Source: Nocardia alba NBRC 108234 (GTDB lineage Bacteria; Actinomycetota; Actinomycetes; Mycobacteriales; Mycobacteriaceae). From it: a stretch of 64,000 nt of DNA. Below, in pieces: positions 9,247-17,764 of the stretch. Location of the stretch: NCBI RefSeq assembly GCF_001612665.1, contig NZ_BDAX01000014.1:124001-188000 (forward strand), given 5' to 3'. The notes beneath the pieces are model-generated. The model was not told where the DNA came from. It did no database searches and saw only the letters and a program-made list of their open reading frames with translations. Position numbers and translations under genes: made by a program. The number at the start of each line of letters is the position of its first letter. Position 1 is the first letter of the stretch.

Positions 9247-9960
9247 TCAGTTTCGCCGCTCGATCAGGACAGCGAGCCCGTCGAGAATGCGGTCCACACC
9301 GAACCGGAGGGCCTCGTCGGGTCCGCCTTTGCCCGCCGCGGGCGCGGCTTCCTCGGCGAAGGCCGCCCGCACTTCGGGATAGCGGCCCGCCGCCGCGGTC
9401 ATCATCTGGGCGAACTGTTCGGCGAATTGCCGCTCCCCGTCCCCGCTCATCGACGCGATCTGCTGGGCCAGGCTGCGGGCGTGGCCGTTGAGCAGCACGA
9501 TCGTGTCGAGCTTCTCCGAGCCGGAGAGTCCGGTGCCCGCCAGCGCGAGGAGGGCGGCCTCGGTCCAGCCCATCTCGTTCGGGCCGAGGGGGCGCACGCC
9601 GAGGGTGAGCTCGATCGACCACGGGTGGGCCCGGTAGCGAGCGAAGAGCGAGTCGACCCAGTTCCGCAGGCCCAACCGCCAGTCCTGTTGCGCACCGGTG
9701 GGATTCGGCGGCTCCCCGATCGCCGTGTCGACCATCAGCGCGGTGAGTTGCTCCTTGCCCGGTACGTACCGGTACAGCGACATCTTGGTGAAACCGAGCC
9801 GTTCGGCCAGCCGCTGCATCGACAGCGCGGACAACCCTTCGGCGTCGACGAGCGCGATGGCCTCGGCGACGATCCCGTCGAGCGTGAGGGCGGGTTTGGG
9901 CCCGCGCTTGGGACGCTGCGTGGTTCCCCACAGCAGCTCGACCGTGGTCGGCGGCGGCAT
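9247..9960 (-). CDS. TetR-family transcriptional regulator with tetracycline-repressor-like C-terminal domain
   Basis: 237 residues from the ATG at 9960. An N-terminal TetR helix-turn-helix (about residues 27-75: LTLDGIVAEAIALVD... LAERLGFTKMSLYRYV) is followed by a long ligand-binding region of the TetR_C_1 type. GAGAGG lies eight bases before the ATG; an alternative start at 10008 is possible. The gene is divergent from an FAD monooxygenase, and a perfect 11-3-11 palindrome lies between them (10014-10038), so this protein very likely represses both genes until a ligand, perhaps the monooxygenase substrate, binds. Confidence 0.88.
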   Translation of the reverse strand: MPPPTTVELLWGTTQRPKRGPKPALTLDGIVAEAIALVDAEGLSALSMQRLAERLGFTKMSLYRYVPGKEQLTALMVDTAIGEPPNPTGAQQDWRLGLRNWVDSLFARYRAHPWSIELTLGVRPLGPNEMGWTEAALLALAGTGLSGSEKLDTIVLLNGHARSLAQQIASMSGDGERQFAEQFAQMMTAAAGRYPEVRAAFAEEAAPAAGKGGPDEALRFGVDRILDGLAVLIERRN

Positions 9961-10013
9961 CTGCCCATCCTCTCGAGATTCACCTTGACGAGAAACTGTG
10001 TCTACCATACTCT

Positions 10014-10054
10014 AATCTGTATCCACCGGATACAGATTCCATCGGACACAGATT
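10014..10054. promoter_or_regulatory. TetR-type operator (perfect 11-3-11 palindrome plus extra half-site)
   Basis: AATCTGTATCC (10014-10024), spacer ACC, then GGATACAGATT (10028-10038), a perfect inverted repeat. A third near-copy GGACACAGATT follows at 10044-10054, and a weaker AACTGTGTC-like half lies near 9993-10002 on the regulator side. The spacing and position between divergent regulator and enzyme are typical for TetR-family operators. Confidence 0.75.
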
Positions 10055-10068
10055 CTCGGGAGTTAGTC

Positions 10069-11244
10069 ATGCCTACTGTTCTCATCTCCGGCGCCAGCGT
10101 CGCCGGGCCCGCCCTCGCCTACTGGCTGCACCGCTACGGCTTCGCTGTCACCGTCGTCGAACGCGCCCCCGCGCTGCGGACGGGCGGCCAGGCGGTGGAT
10201 TTCAAGGGCAAGACCCACCTGACAGTGCTCGAGCGGATGGGCATCCTCGACGAGGTCCGCGCCCGGCGCACCGGCACCACCGACCTGGTCTTCACCGACG
10301 ACAACGGGCGCGAACTCGGCGTGATGTCGGGGGAGTTCACCGGCGGCGACCTGGAGATCCTGCGCGGCGCCCTGGCCGAGGTCATGTACGACAAGACCGC
10401 CGACACCGTCGAATATCTCTTCGGCGACACCATCACCGACCTGCGCGACACCGGCGACGGCGTGGCCGTGCGGTTCGCGAACAACCAGCCCCGCACCTTC
10501 GACCTCGTTCTCGGCGCCGACGGAATCCATTCGCGGGTGCGGAAATTGGCGTTCGGCCCGGAGGCCGACTACGTGACCCACCTCGGCTACTACTACTGCG
10601 TCGCGGGCGCGAGCCGCTGGAGCGACGCGGCCACTCCTCGGGACAAAGCGACGGGCTCGGCCCACAACACCCCGGGCAAACTCGCCGTCGACGGCGGCCC
10701 GAAGGCTCAGCAGATGTACATGTTCGCCGCCCCCGAATTCGACTACCCCCGCAACGACGTCGCCGCCCAGCGCAGCATCATCACCGAGACCTTCGCCGAC
10801 ATGGCGTGGCACGCCCCCCGCATGCTCGCCGACCTCGCCGACTTCGACGACGTCTACCTCGACTCGATCAGCCAGGTCCGCATGAACGGCGCCTACACCC
10901 GCGGCCGCGTAGCGCTGGTCGGCGACGCCGCCTACGGAAACACCCTGGCGGGCTTCGGCACCGGCCTCGCCGTTGTCGGCGCCTACGTCCTCGCGGGTGA
11001 ACTGGCCGCCGCCGCGGGCGACCACGTCACCGCCTTCGCCAACTACGACCGGATCATGAAGCGCTACGCCAAGATCGCGGGCAACACCAACGCGGGCCCC
11101 TTCCTCGCACCCAGAACCGCCCTGGGAATCAGGGCCCGCAACTGGTTCATCGGCTCACGCCTGTTCACCCTCATGCTGAAATACGGCGACAAGGCCGCCA
11201 ACGACATCGACCTGATCGACTACCCGCAGTTCGTCGGGGTGTAG
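10069..11244 (+). CDS. FAD-dependent monooxygenase (TetX/aromatic hydroxylase family)
   Basis: 391-residue group A flavin monooxygenase. The N-terminal dinucleotide fold GASVAGPALAYWL (about 7-19) binds FAD; VVERAP ends the second strand; GGQAVDFKG is the segment at the same place as GGTLDLHKG of tetracycline-inactivating TetX; DLVLGADGIHSRVR is the DG motif; RVALVGDAAYGNTLAGFGTG is the GD motif. The family hydroxylates aromatic compounds or antibiotics with NAD(P)H and O2. Length matches TetX (about 388) rather than the larger rifampicin monooxygenases. GGGAG precedes the ATG. A substrate cannot be assigned, but the TetR partner suggests an inducible detoxifying or catabolic role. Confidence 0.85.
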   Translation: MPTVLISGASVAGPALAYWLHRYGFAVTVVERAPALRTGGQAVDFKGKTHLTVLERMGILDEVRARRTGTTDLVFTDDNGRELGVMSGEFTGGDLEILRGALAEVMYDKTADTVEYLFGDTITDLRDTGDGVAVRFANNQPRTFDLVLGADGIHSRVRKLAFGPEADYVTHLGYYYCVAGASRWSDAATPRDKATGSAHNTPGKLAVDGGPKAQQMYMFAAPEFDYPRNDVAAQRSIITETFADMAWHAPRMLADLADFDDVYLDSISQVRMNGAYTRGRVALVGDAAYGNTLAGFGTGLAVVGAYVLAGELAAAAGDHVTAFANYDRIMKRYAKIAGNTNAGPFLAPRTALGIRARNWFIGSRLFTLMLKYGDKAANDIDLIDYPQFVGV

Positions 11245-11247
11245 CGC

Positions 11248-11278
11248 TTGACTTGGAGTGCACTCCAAGTCATAGGGT
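11248..11278 (+). promoter_or_regulatory. MerR-type promoter/operator of the LLM oxidoreductase gene
   Basis: A TTGACT -35 box (11248-11253) and TAGGGT -10 box (11273-11278) are separated by 19 bases, the long spacing of MerR-family promoters, and the interval is a perfect 24-base palindrome (11249-11272; half CTTGGAGTG). The ATG is seven bases beyond the -10 box. The half-site resembles the CTTGGAGT/CTTAGAGT class used by NmlR/AdhR-like MerR regulators that respond to aldehydes or other electrophiles. No merR gene is in the window. Confidence 0.75.
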
Positions 11279-11285
11279 CGGCCGC

Positions 11286-12269
11286 ATGAGCATTCGACTC
11301 GGTTATCAGATGCCCACCTTCAGCAACACGTCGTCGGTGCGTGAGCTGTTTCCCACGGTGATCGCGCAGGCCAGGGAGGCGGAGAGCGCGGGGTTCGACG
11401 CCGCGTTCGTGATGGATCACTTCTATCAGCTGCCGTTGATCGGCGAACCCCAGGAGCCGATGCTCGAGGCCTACTCGGCGCTGTCCGGTCTGGCCACCAC
11501 GACCGAACGAATTCAGTTGTCGGCCTTGGTCACCGGCAATACCTATCGCAATCCCGCGCTGCTGGCCAAGACCGTCACCACGCTCGACGTGGTGAGCGGC
11601 GGCCGGGCGGTACTCGGCATCGGAGCGGGCTGGTTCGAGCTGGAGCATCAGCAGTACGGGTTCGAATTCGGCACCTTCACCGAGCGGTTCGAGCGGCTCG
11701 ACGAGGCGTTGCACATCATCACCCCGATGCTGCGCGGGCAGCACTCCACCTTCGACGGCACCTGGTATCACACCGAGAACGCCATCAACGAGCCACGTAT
11801 CCGGGACGACCTGCCGATTCTGCTCGGCGGTGGCGGGGAGAAGAAGACCTTCGGCCTCGCGGCGCGGTTCGCCGACCATCTCAACATCATCTGCAACGCG
11901 TCCGAACTGCCACGCAAACTCGACGCGCTGCGCCAACGGTGCGATGAGGCGGGCCGCGACCCGGCCACCCTCGAGACCAGCTTCCTCGCCTTCGTGATCG
12001 CCGACGAAGACGGTGACCGCGCTCGAAAGCTCCAGTCCGACATGCTCGCCCGCCTCGGCATCGACCTGTCCACGCTGACCGACGCCGAACGGCTGGCCGG
12101 CATCACCGATCGCCAATTCGTGGGCACCCCGGACGAAGTCGCCGAACAGGTGCGGGCGCGCGTGCTCGATCACGGCATCGACGGCGTCATCGTCAATATG
12201 GTCACCAACGGCCACGAGCCGGGCGCCGTCGATCAGGTCGGGCGCGCCCTCGGTCCGCTGGTGCGCTGA
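11286..12269 (+). CDS. LLM-class flavin/F420-dependent oxidoreductase
   Basis: 327-residue luciferase-like TIM barrel. LGYQMPTFSN starts the first strand; DAAFVMDHFYQLP, TERIQLSALVTGNTYRNPALLAKTVTTLDVVSGGRAVLGIGAGWFELEH and ILLGGGGEKKTF are typical of the actinobacterial F420-dependent subgroup. Such enzymes transfer hydride between F420 and varied small molecules; the substrate is unknown. The start at 11286 lies seven bases after a -10 box, so the transcript is probably leaderless. The MerR-type operator implies induction by a chemical stress. It converges with a hypothetical gene with two bases between stops. Confidence 0.85.
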   Translation: MSIRLGYQMPTFSNTSSVRELFPTVIAQAREAESAGFDAAFVMDHFYQLPLIGEPQEPMLEAYSALSGLATTTERIQLSALVTGNTYRNPALLAKTVTTLDVVSGGRAVLGIGAGWFELEHQQYGFEFGTFTERFERLDEALHIITPMLRGQHSTFDGTWYHTENAINEPRIRDDLPILLGGGGEKKTFGLAARFADHLNIICNASELPRKLDALRQRCDEAGRDPATLETSFLAFVIADEDGDRARKLQSDMLARLGIDLSTLTDAERLAGITDRQFVGTPDEVAEQVRARVLDHGIDGVIVNMVTNGHEPGAVDQVGRALGPLVR

Positions 12270-12271
12270 GC

Positions 12272-13570
12272 TCACCAGGACGCGAAGTGGTCCTCGCCTC
12301 GTTGCCGGATCTGTTGACGGCGGCGGAAGAAGACTTCTTCGGGAGTGACGGTGGTGAGGGCGTCGGTGATCCGGCTCAGGCGGGTGTCGTAGCGGTTCTC
12401 GTGGATGTGGCGTTCGATGCCCGCTTGCCATTCGGGAGAAAGGCGCGACCAGATCGCGGCGACCCTGGACTGGGCGGCGGGTTCGGATTCGGCGAGTAGT
12501 TGCAGGAGCGCGGGCCAGTAGGTGGCGTCGGTAGCGTGCGCGGGCAGCGCGGCGACCGAGGTCTCGTCGAGTTCGGCGAGGGTGGCGGCGATGTGGCGGC
12601 GGGCCCGTTCGCTCAGCCGGGCGGACAGGGCGAACAACCCGCGCCACGGATCGGCTTCGTCCTTGCCGTCCAGCGAGCGAACCAGCGCGCCGAGCACGTC
12701 GGTGTCGGCGAATTGCGGATTCGTCGACAAAGCCCACAGGGCAACAGGATTCAGTCGGCCGATGACGGTGAGCAATGCGGGCGAGGCGTTCCGGTTGACC
12801 GCGGTGAGCAGGAATCGGCCCACCTCGTGCGCGGTGCCACGACCGAAGAAGATGTCGCCGAGGGCCGCCGCGACATCGGGGGCGACCTTGCACAACAGCG
12901 CGAGCATCGCATGGTGCAGGGTGGGCGGGCCGGCCAGCACGGCGTGGAGCATGCCCGGCACCCGCTGACGCGGGCCCGCCAGCAACTGCCGCATGATCCG
13001 GCTCAGGGTGTGCGCCGGGTAGGCGTAGGCAGCGGTGTACACCAGGCCCGCGTCATCGAGGACGGTCTGCTCCAATGCCGCGATCAGCGGCTCGTTCGCC
13101 ACCGCCAGGAACCGCGCCGCCGTCACGTAGTCGCGGCGGCGCAGTAGCTCGTCGATGATGCGGGTGATCGACTTCGGCCTGCCGTATCGCATCAGCTGTT
13201 CGAAGACGTTCGGGTCGAGGTAGGGCGCTCCGTCGGCCGCGTAGACGGCGTCGACCATGCACAGCGCCTGCGCGCATTTGTGCGGATGGTCGACACCGAC
13301 CGCACCGAGGAATCGAGCGGCGAGCACCGGCGGCACCACTCGCTCGAAGAGCGCGACGCCAGGACCCACCGGGAATATCGGCACCAGCAGGCTGACCCGC
13401 CGGAAGGTGTCCGCGTGCTCGGCGTGCAGTGCGCGCAGGATCTGCTGCTGTATCGCCGACAGGTGCACCGCGCCGAGCCGGGCCAGCGGTGCGAGGTGTT
13501 GCGGCGGCACCTGCAGCGTGCGCGCCAAGACCACGAGCTGAGTCTGCGCTTCGAGTTCGGTTTCGATCAT
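12272..13570 (-). CDS. hypothetical protein, 432 aa, helical-repeat-like
   Basis: I do not recognise this protein. It is Ala/Leu/Arg-rich with many predicted helices and no signal peptide. Charged helices containing ERARRHIAATLAELDE-like runs suggest an armadillo/HEAT-like all-alpha scaffold. It ends in a basic tail (FFRRRQQIRQRGEDHFASW). Its ATG overlaps the stop of the preceding 70-aa gene (TGATG at 13568-13572), so the two are translationally coupled and probably one unit. They lie in an accessory insert between phoH2 and glyA. Codon usage is normal for the genome. Confidence 0.7.
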   Translation of the reverse strand: MIETELEAQTQLVVLARTLQVPPQHLAPLARLGAVHLSAIQQQILRALHAEHADTFRRVSLLVPIFPVGPGVALFERVVPPVLAARFLGAVGVDHPHKCAQALCMVDAVYAADGAPYLDPNVFEQLMRYGRPKSITRIIDELLRRRDYVTAARFLAVANEPLIAALEQTVLDDAGLVYTAAYAYPAHTLSRIMRQLLAGPRQRVPGMLHAVLAGPPTLHHAMLALLCKVAPDVAAALGDIFFGRGTAHEVGRFLLTAVNRNASPALLTVIGRLNPVALWALSTNPQFADTDVLGALVRSLDGKDEADPWRGLFALSARLSERARRHIAATLAELDETSVAALPAHATDATYWPALLQLLAESEPAAQSRVAAIWSRLSPEWQAGIERHIHENRYDTRLSRITDALTTVTPEEVFFRRRQQIRQRGEDHFASW

Positions 13571-13782
13571 CAGCTACCGAAGAGGACCTTGCGCGAGACC
13601 TTCCGCAGCGGAGCCGGCATCGCGGTGAGCGCGGCGTTGATGGCCCGGCGCAGCGCCCGCGCCTCGTTGGCCTTCGCGGCCTGGAACAGTTCGATCAGCT
13701 CCCTGGCCTCGGCCTCGGAGAGCAACTCGAACGCATGCACCTCCCCGCCGACCTCACGCGCCAGCGCACGTCGATATTCCAT
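13570..13782 (-). CDS. small hypothetical protein, 70 aa, coupled to the 432-aa gene
   Basis: MEYRRALAREVGGEVHAFELL... is a small helical, Ala-rich protein with a basic C-terminal half (LRKVSRKVLFGS). No known motif. Its TGA shares a base with the ATG of the following 432-aa protein, which argues that it is real and that the two products act together. Upstream is the glyA terminator, so a promoter should lie in the AT-richer 13783-13898 gap. Confidence 0.6.
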   Translation of the reverse strand: MEYRRALAREVGGEVHAFELLSEAEARELIELFQAAKANEARALRRAINAALTAMPAPLRKVSRKVLFGS

Positions 13783-13898
13783 GCGGACTGACCATGCCCT
13801 ATTCCATCAGCCACGTACGCGATTCACCGGAACTTTGTATTTTCCGACAATCACAGTCCGCAACATCTGTCGCCACGACATGCTGCAGAGAAAAGACA

Positions 13899-13925
13899 AC
13901 CCCCAGCCCGGCGCGGGCTGGGGGT
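13899..13925 (-). terminator. intrinsic terminator of glyA
   Basis: Perfect 12-bp stem ACCCCCAGCCCG (13899-13910) with CGGGCTGGGGGT (13914-13925) around a GCG loop. On the minus strand it is followed by GTTGTCTTTTCTC, a T-rich run, 21 bases past the glyA stop. Confidence 0.85.
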
Positions 13926-13945
13926 GTCGGGCAACGGTTTTCGGC

Positions 13946-15241
13946 TCAGCCGAGCAGGCGCCAGTCTTCGAGGCCCTGGTAGAGCGGAACGCTCTGCGCC
14001 AACTTGGACACCCGGCCACGCAAAGTGTCGGTATCGGAGGTGCCCGCCAGGGCGGCCGCGATGATGTCGGCGACCTCGGTGAACTCGGTGTCGCCGAAAC
14101 CACGGGTAGCCAGCGCGGCCGTGCCGATGCGCAGGCCCGAGGTGACCATCGGCGGACGCGGGTCGAACGGGACCGCGTTGCGGTTGACCGTGATACCGAC
14201 CTCGTGCAGAACATCCTCGGCCTGCTGACCGTCGAGTTCGGAATTACGCAGATCGACCAGGACCAGATGCACATCCGTACCGCCGGTCAGGACCGAGATG
14301 CCCTTGTCCTTCACATCGGCGCCGGTCAAACGCTCGGCCAGGATCCGCGAACCCGACAGGGTACGAACCTGACGGTCAGCGAACTCCTCGGTCGCGGCGA
14401 TCTTGAACGCGGCGGCCTTGGCCGCGATCACATGCATGAGCGGACCACCCTGCTGACCCGGGAACACCGCGGAGTTCAGCTTCTTGGCGAACTCCTGCTT
14501 GGCCAGGATCAGACCCGAACGCGGCCCACCCAGAGTCTTGTGCACGGTGGAGGACACCACATCGGCATAGGGCACCGGCGAGGGGTGCAGACCCGCGGCG
14601 ACCAGACCGGCGAAATGAGCCATGTCGACCCACAGGTACGCGCCGACCTCGTCGGCGATCTCACGGAAACGCGCGAAGTCCTGATGACGCGGGTAGGCCG
14701 ACCACCCCGCCACGATCACCTTCGGCTTCGCCTTGAGTGCGATGTCGCGCACCTCGTCCATATCGATACGGTGATCTTCCTTGGACACACCGTAGGAATG
14801 AACGTCGTAGAGCTTGCCCGAGAAATTCAGGCGCATGCCGTGGGTGAGGTGACCGCCGTGCGCGAGGTCCAGACCCAGCAGGGTCTCGCCCGGGTTCATC
14901 AACGCCATCAGCACCGCGGCGTTGGCCTGGGCACCGGAGTGGGGCTGTACGTTGGCGAACTCGGCGCCGAACAGCTCCTTGGCACGATCACGAGCCAGAG
15001 TCTCGACCACGTCGACGGCCTCGCAGCCGCCGTAGTAGCGGCGGCCCGGGTAGCCCTCGGCGTACTTGTTCGTCAGGACCGAGCCCTGCGCCTGCAGGAC
15101 CGCGCGGGGCACGAAGTTCTCCGAGGCGATCATCTCGAGGGTGTCGCGTTCGCGGGCGAGCTCGCCCGCCATCGCGGCGGCCAACTCGGGATCGAGCTCA
15201 CCGAGAGACTGGGTATTCACCGAAGCGGTCGTCTGCGTCAC
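13946..15241 (-). CDS. glyA: serine hydroxymethyltransferase
   Basis: PLP enzyme converting serine plus tetrahydrofolate to glycine plus 5,10-methylene-THF, the main one-carbon source. About 431 residues with family blocks: RERDTLEMIASENFVP, TNKYAEGYPGRRYYGGCE, ANVQPHSGAQAN, GLDLAHGGHLTHG, the PLP-Lys motif SSTVHKTLGGPRSG, and FPGQQGGPLMH. The GTG at 15241 (VTQTTASVNTQ...) is one of several possible starts; a GTG at 15219 (VNTQSLGE) would give a length closer to mycobacterial GlyA1. A strong terminator follows. Located as in mycobacteria near desA, phoH2 and coaA. Confidence 0.93.
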   Translation of the reverse strand: MTQTTASVNTQSLGELDPELAAAMAGELARERDTLEMIASENFVPRAVLQAQGSVLTNKYAEGYPGRRYYGGCEAVDVVETLARDRAKELFGAEFANVQPHSGAQANAAVLMALMNPGETLLGLDLAHGGHLTHGMRLNFSGKLYDVHSYGVSKEDHRIDMDEVRDIALKAKPKVIVAGWSAYPRHQDFARFREIADEVGAYLWVDMAHFAGLVAAGLHPSPVPYADVVSSTVHKTLGGPRSGLILAKQEFAKKLNSAVFPGQQGGPLMHVIAAKAAAFKIAATEEFADRQVRTLSGSRILAERLTGADVKDKGISVLTGGTDVHLVLVDLRNSELDGQQAEDVLHEVGITVNRNAVPFDPRPPMVTSGLRIGTAALATRGFGDTEFTEVADIIAAALAGTSDTDTLRGRVSKLAQSVPLYQGLEDWRLLG

Positions 15242-15398
15242 GCCGTCGAGTCTATTGCCGTCGGTGTGCGGGCCGAGCACGGGGATGCCGCAACACCGTC
15301 ACAGCCACCGTCGGGGAGACCGGGGTCACAGCCTGCCTGACCAGGTTCGATACCCCGCGAACTCGCGAACTCGCTGTTCAACCCCGGCAGTCGCGCCC

Positions 15399-16610
15399 TC
15401 ACCCGGCGGCGACACCCATCCGCCGGATCGCCCCCGGGGTCAGCGGTTCGTCGAGCAGACGCCCGAACCGCTCGACCCGATCCTGGTCGCCGACCGCGCC
15501 GTCGAGCCATCCACCGAGCAGCCGGTAACCCTCCACATAGGTGCTGATGTAGGCCCGCCACAGCGGCGAGGACAGAAAACGCAGCGACTGACGCGCCCGT
15601 TCCGGCGTCGCCAGAATCCACCGCTGCAGGAACAGCGCCACCTCGTCCTCGCCGCGATGCTGATCGTGCAGCAGCAACGCGGCGTCCTGACGCACGTTCA
15701 GCAATTTCGCCGACGCGGTCGAGAAGCGTTCGGCCCGTTCACCGTCGAAACGAAGGCCGAGGTCGGCGTAGATCTCCTGTGCCCACACACCCCAGCCGGG
15801 CCCGACGATCGAGCGCAGGGCCAGATCGGCCAGCCCCTCGGCCATCAGGCACTGCGGGGTGTTCACCAGGAACAGTGTCTGCTCGTCCTCGCCCGCCGCG
15901 ACCAGTCCCGCCTCCTTGCGGCAGTGCTCGGTGTGATGACCGGGGTAGGCCTCGTGCGCGATGAGCGCGGGCAGATTGCCCATGTGCTGTTTGAGATCGG
16001 AGTTGATCGCGACCGTCGAGGCGAAATCGCCCAGGTAGTAGTTGAAGCCGGACCACGGCTTGTCACCGACGACCTCGTAGGTGACGTGTTCGTTGTCGGG
16101 CAGCGGATAGCGTTCGCGCACCCGCTCGCGCAGCGCGCTGGAGAACGCTTCCACACAGGCGGCGAGTTTTTCCGGGGGGATCTCGTCACCACGACGGTAG
16201 GCGGCCGCTCGTTCGGCCAGCGGGCCGTCGCCGCCGAGTACCTCGTCCATCTGCCGGTGCGCTTCGCGGTAGTCGTCGGGGTCGCCGGGGGCGATGTCGA
16301 CGTCGAAGTAGGCGCGGACCTCGTCGACGAAGCCGATCTGCTCGCCGGCGAACTTGCGGGCCGAGCATTCCATCGCCACCAGGTGGGCGTCGAGGAATTC
16401 GGTGCGCGCGGCCGAGAGCCCGGCATCGGGCAGGGCGACGCGCAGCTCGGCGGCGCGCCGGGCCAGCTCGGCGGGTACCGGAACGGCGGCGTTCTCGACA
16501 TCGCGGCGCAATCGCGGGTCGCCGGTGTAGGCGTCGACGAAGCCCTCTTCGAGGCGATCGAAAGCCAAACCCAGGCGCAGGTATTCGGTGACAAGTGGAT
16601 GTGACCCCAT
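15399..16610 (-). CDS. DUF885 family metalloprotein (HExxxGHH peptidase-like)
   Basis: 403 residues, shorter than many DUF885 members (about 550). The motif HEAYPGHH at residues 219-226 is the conserved zinc-type signature; ESxxAEGLA-type segments follow (QCLMAEGLADLALR) with a possible third ligand Glu. DUF885 proteins are probable peptidases of the M32/M2-like fold, but substrates are mostly unknown. No signal peptide, so it should be cytosolic. On the minus strand TAAGGT lies seven bases before the ATG (leaderless pattern). It is divergent from coaA and upstream of glyA on the same strand. Confidence 0.82.
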   Translation of the reverse strand: MGSHPLVTEYLRLGLAFDRLEEGFVDAYTGDPRLRRDVENAAVPVPAELARRAAELRVALPDAGLSAARTEFLDAHLVAMECSARKFAGEQIGFVDEVRAYFDVDIAPGDPDDYREAHRQMDEVLGGDGPLAERAAAYRRGDEIPPEKLAACVEAFSSALRERVRERYPLPDNEHVTYEVVGDKPWSGFNYYLGDFASTVAINSDLKQHMGNLPALIAHEAYPGHHTEHCRKEAGLVAAGEDEQTLFLVNTPQCLMAEGLADLALRSIVGPGWGVWAQEIYADLGLRFDGERAERFSTASAKLLNVRQDAALLLHDQHRGEDEVALFLQRWILATPERARQSLRFLSSPLWRAYISTYVEGYRLLGGWLDGAVGDQDRVERFGRLLDEPLTPGAIRRMGVAAG

Positions 16611-16809
16611 CCGCCCGACCTTACGTGGTCGGCCGGGAAATGGCGTCTTACCTCGGCGTTATCACTGGTTACCGACCAGTAGGCAAACCCCCTGTTGCGC
16701 ACGGACGGCGAGCACGGAGCACAATCTCGCTATGCGGTCAGAGTTATCCCGGATCTCACCAGACGGGCAGCCAAGCTGTGCGGATGCGCCTGGACGGAGG
16801 GTCGGGTAG

Positions 16810-17742
16810 GTGGCACGGATGAGCGAACCGAGCCCCTATGTGGAGTTCGATCGAAGCCAGTGGCGCACGCTGCGCAAGTCGACTCCCCTGGTACTGACCG
16901 AGGACGAGCTCACCGGCCTGCGCGGCCTGGGCGAGCAGATCGACCTCGACGAGGTGGCCGAGGTCTACCTGCCGCTGGCCCGATTGATCCACCTCCAGGT
17001 CGCCGCCCGGCAGCGGCTGTTCGCCGCCACCGCCACCTTCCTCGGCGAGAAGCATCCCGACAAGCAGGTGCCGTTCGTGATCGGGGTCGCGGGCAGTGTC
17101 GCGGTGGGCAAGTCCACCACCGCGCGCGTGCTGCAGGCCCTGCTGGCCCGCTGGGATCACCATCCCCGGGTCGATCTGGTGACCACCGACGGATTCCTTT
17201 ATCCCACAGCCGAACTCATTCGTCGCGGCATCATGCACCGCAAGGGTTTCCCGGAGAGCTACGACCGGCGCAAGCTGCTGCGGTTCGTCACCGAGGTGAA
17301 GTCGGGCGCCGAAGAGGTGTGCGCGCCGGTGTATTCACACAAGTCCTACGACATCGTGCCCGACGAGAAGCACTGTGTCCGTCAGCCCGACATCCTGATC
17401 GTCGAGGGCCTGAACGTACTGCAGACGGGTCCGCGCCTGATGGTGTCGGACCTGTTCGACTTCTCCATCTATGTCGACGCCCGCATCGAGGACATCGAGA
17501 ACTGGTACGTGCAGCGCTTTCTCGCGTTGCGCAAGACCGGTTTCGCCGACCCCGATGCGCACTTCCACCACTACGCGGCATTCGACGACAACCAGGCCAC
17601 CGCCGCCGCCCGCGAAATCTGGCACTCCACCAACCGGCCCAACCTGGTGGAGAACATCCTGCCGACGCGCCCCCGCGCGACCCTGGTGTTGCGCAAGGAC
17701 GCCGACCACACGATCAACAGGCTACGGCTGCGCAAACTCTGA
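16810..17742 (+). CDS. coaA: type I pantothenate kinase
   Basis: Phosphorylates pantothenate, the first and regulated step of coenzyme A synthesis. 310 residues, essentially the length of mycobacterial CoaA (312) and closely similar throughout: EPSPYVEFDRSQW at the start, Walker A GVAGSVAVGKSTTARVL near residue 100, DGFLYP, MHRKGFPESYD, EGLNVLQ and the C-terminal TINRLRLRKL. The GTG at 16810 gives the expected N-terminus MARMSEPSPYV. It converges with a lipoprotein gene 22 bases away. Upstream (16660-16690) is a hyphenated palindrome ACTGGT-TACCG-ACCAGT of unknown role. Confidence 0.95.
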   Translation: MARMSEPSPYVEFDRSQWRTLRKSTPLVLTEDELTGLRGLGEQIDLDEVAEVYLPLARLIHLQVAARQRLFAATATFLGEKHPDKQVPFVIGVAGSVAVGKSTTARVLQALLARWDHHPRVDLVTTDGFLYPTAELIRRGIMHRKGFPESYDRRKLLRFVTEVKSGAEEVCAPVYSHKSYDIVPDEKHCVRQPDILIVEGLNVLQTGPRLMVSDLFDFSIYVDARIEDIENWYVQRFLALRKTGFADPDAHFHHYAAFDDNQATAAAREIWHSTNRPNLVENILPTRPRATLVLRKDADHTINRLRLRKL

Positions 17743-17764
17743 TCGGCTCGCGCGTCGACACCGC

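Noticed and set aside
13280..15340. 686-residue + strand ORF across glyA
   Set aside because: Shadow of glyA and the two genes after it; no protein-like features.
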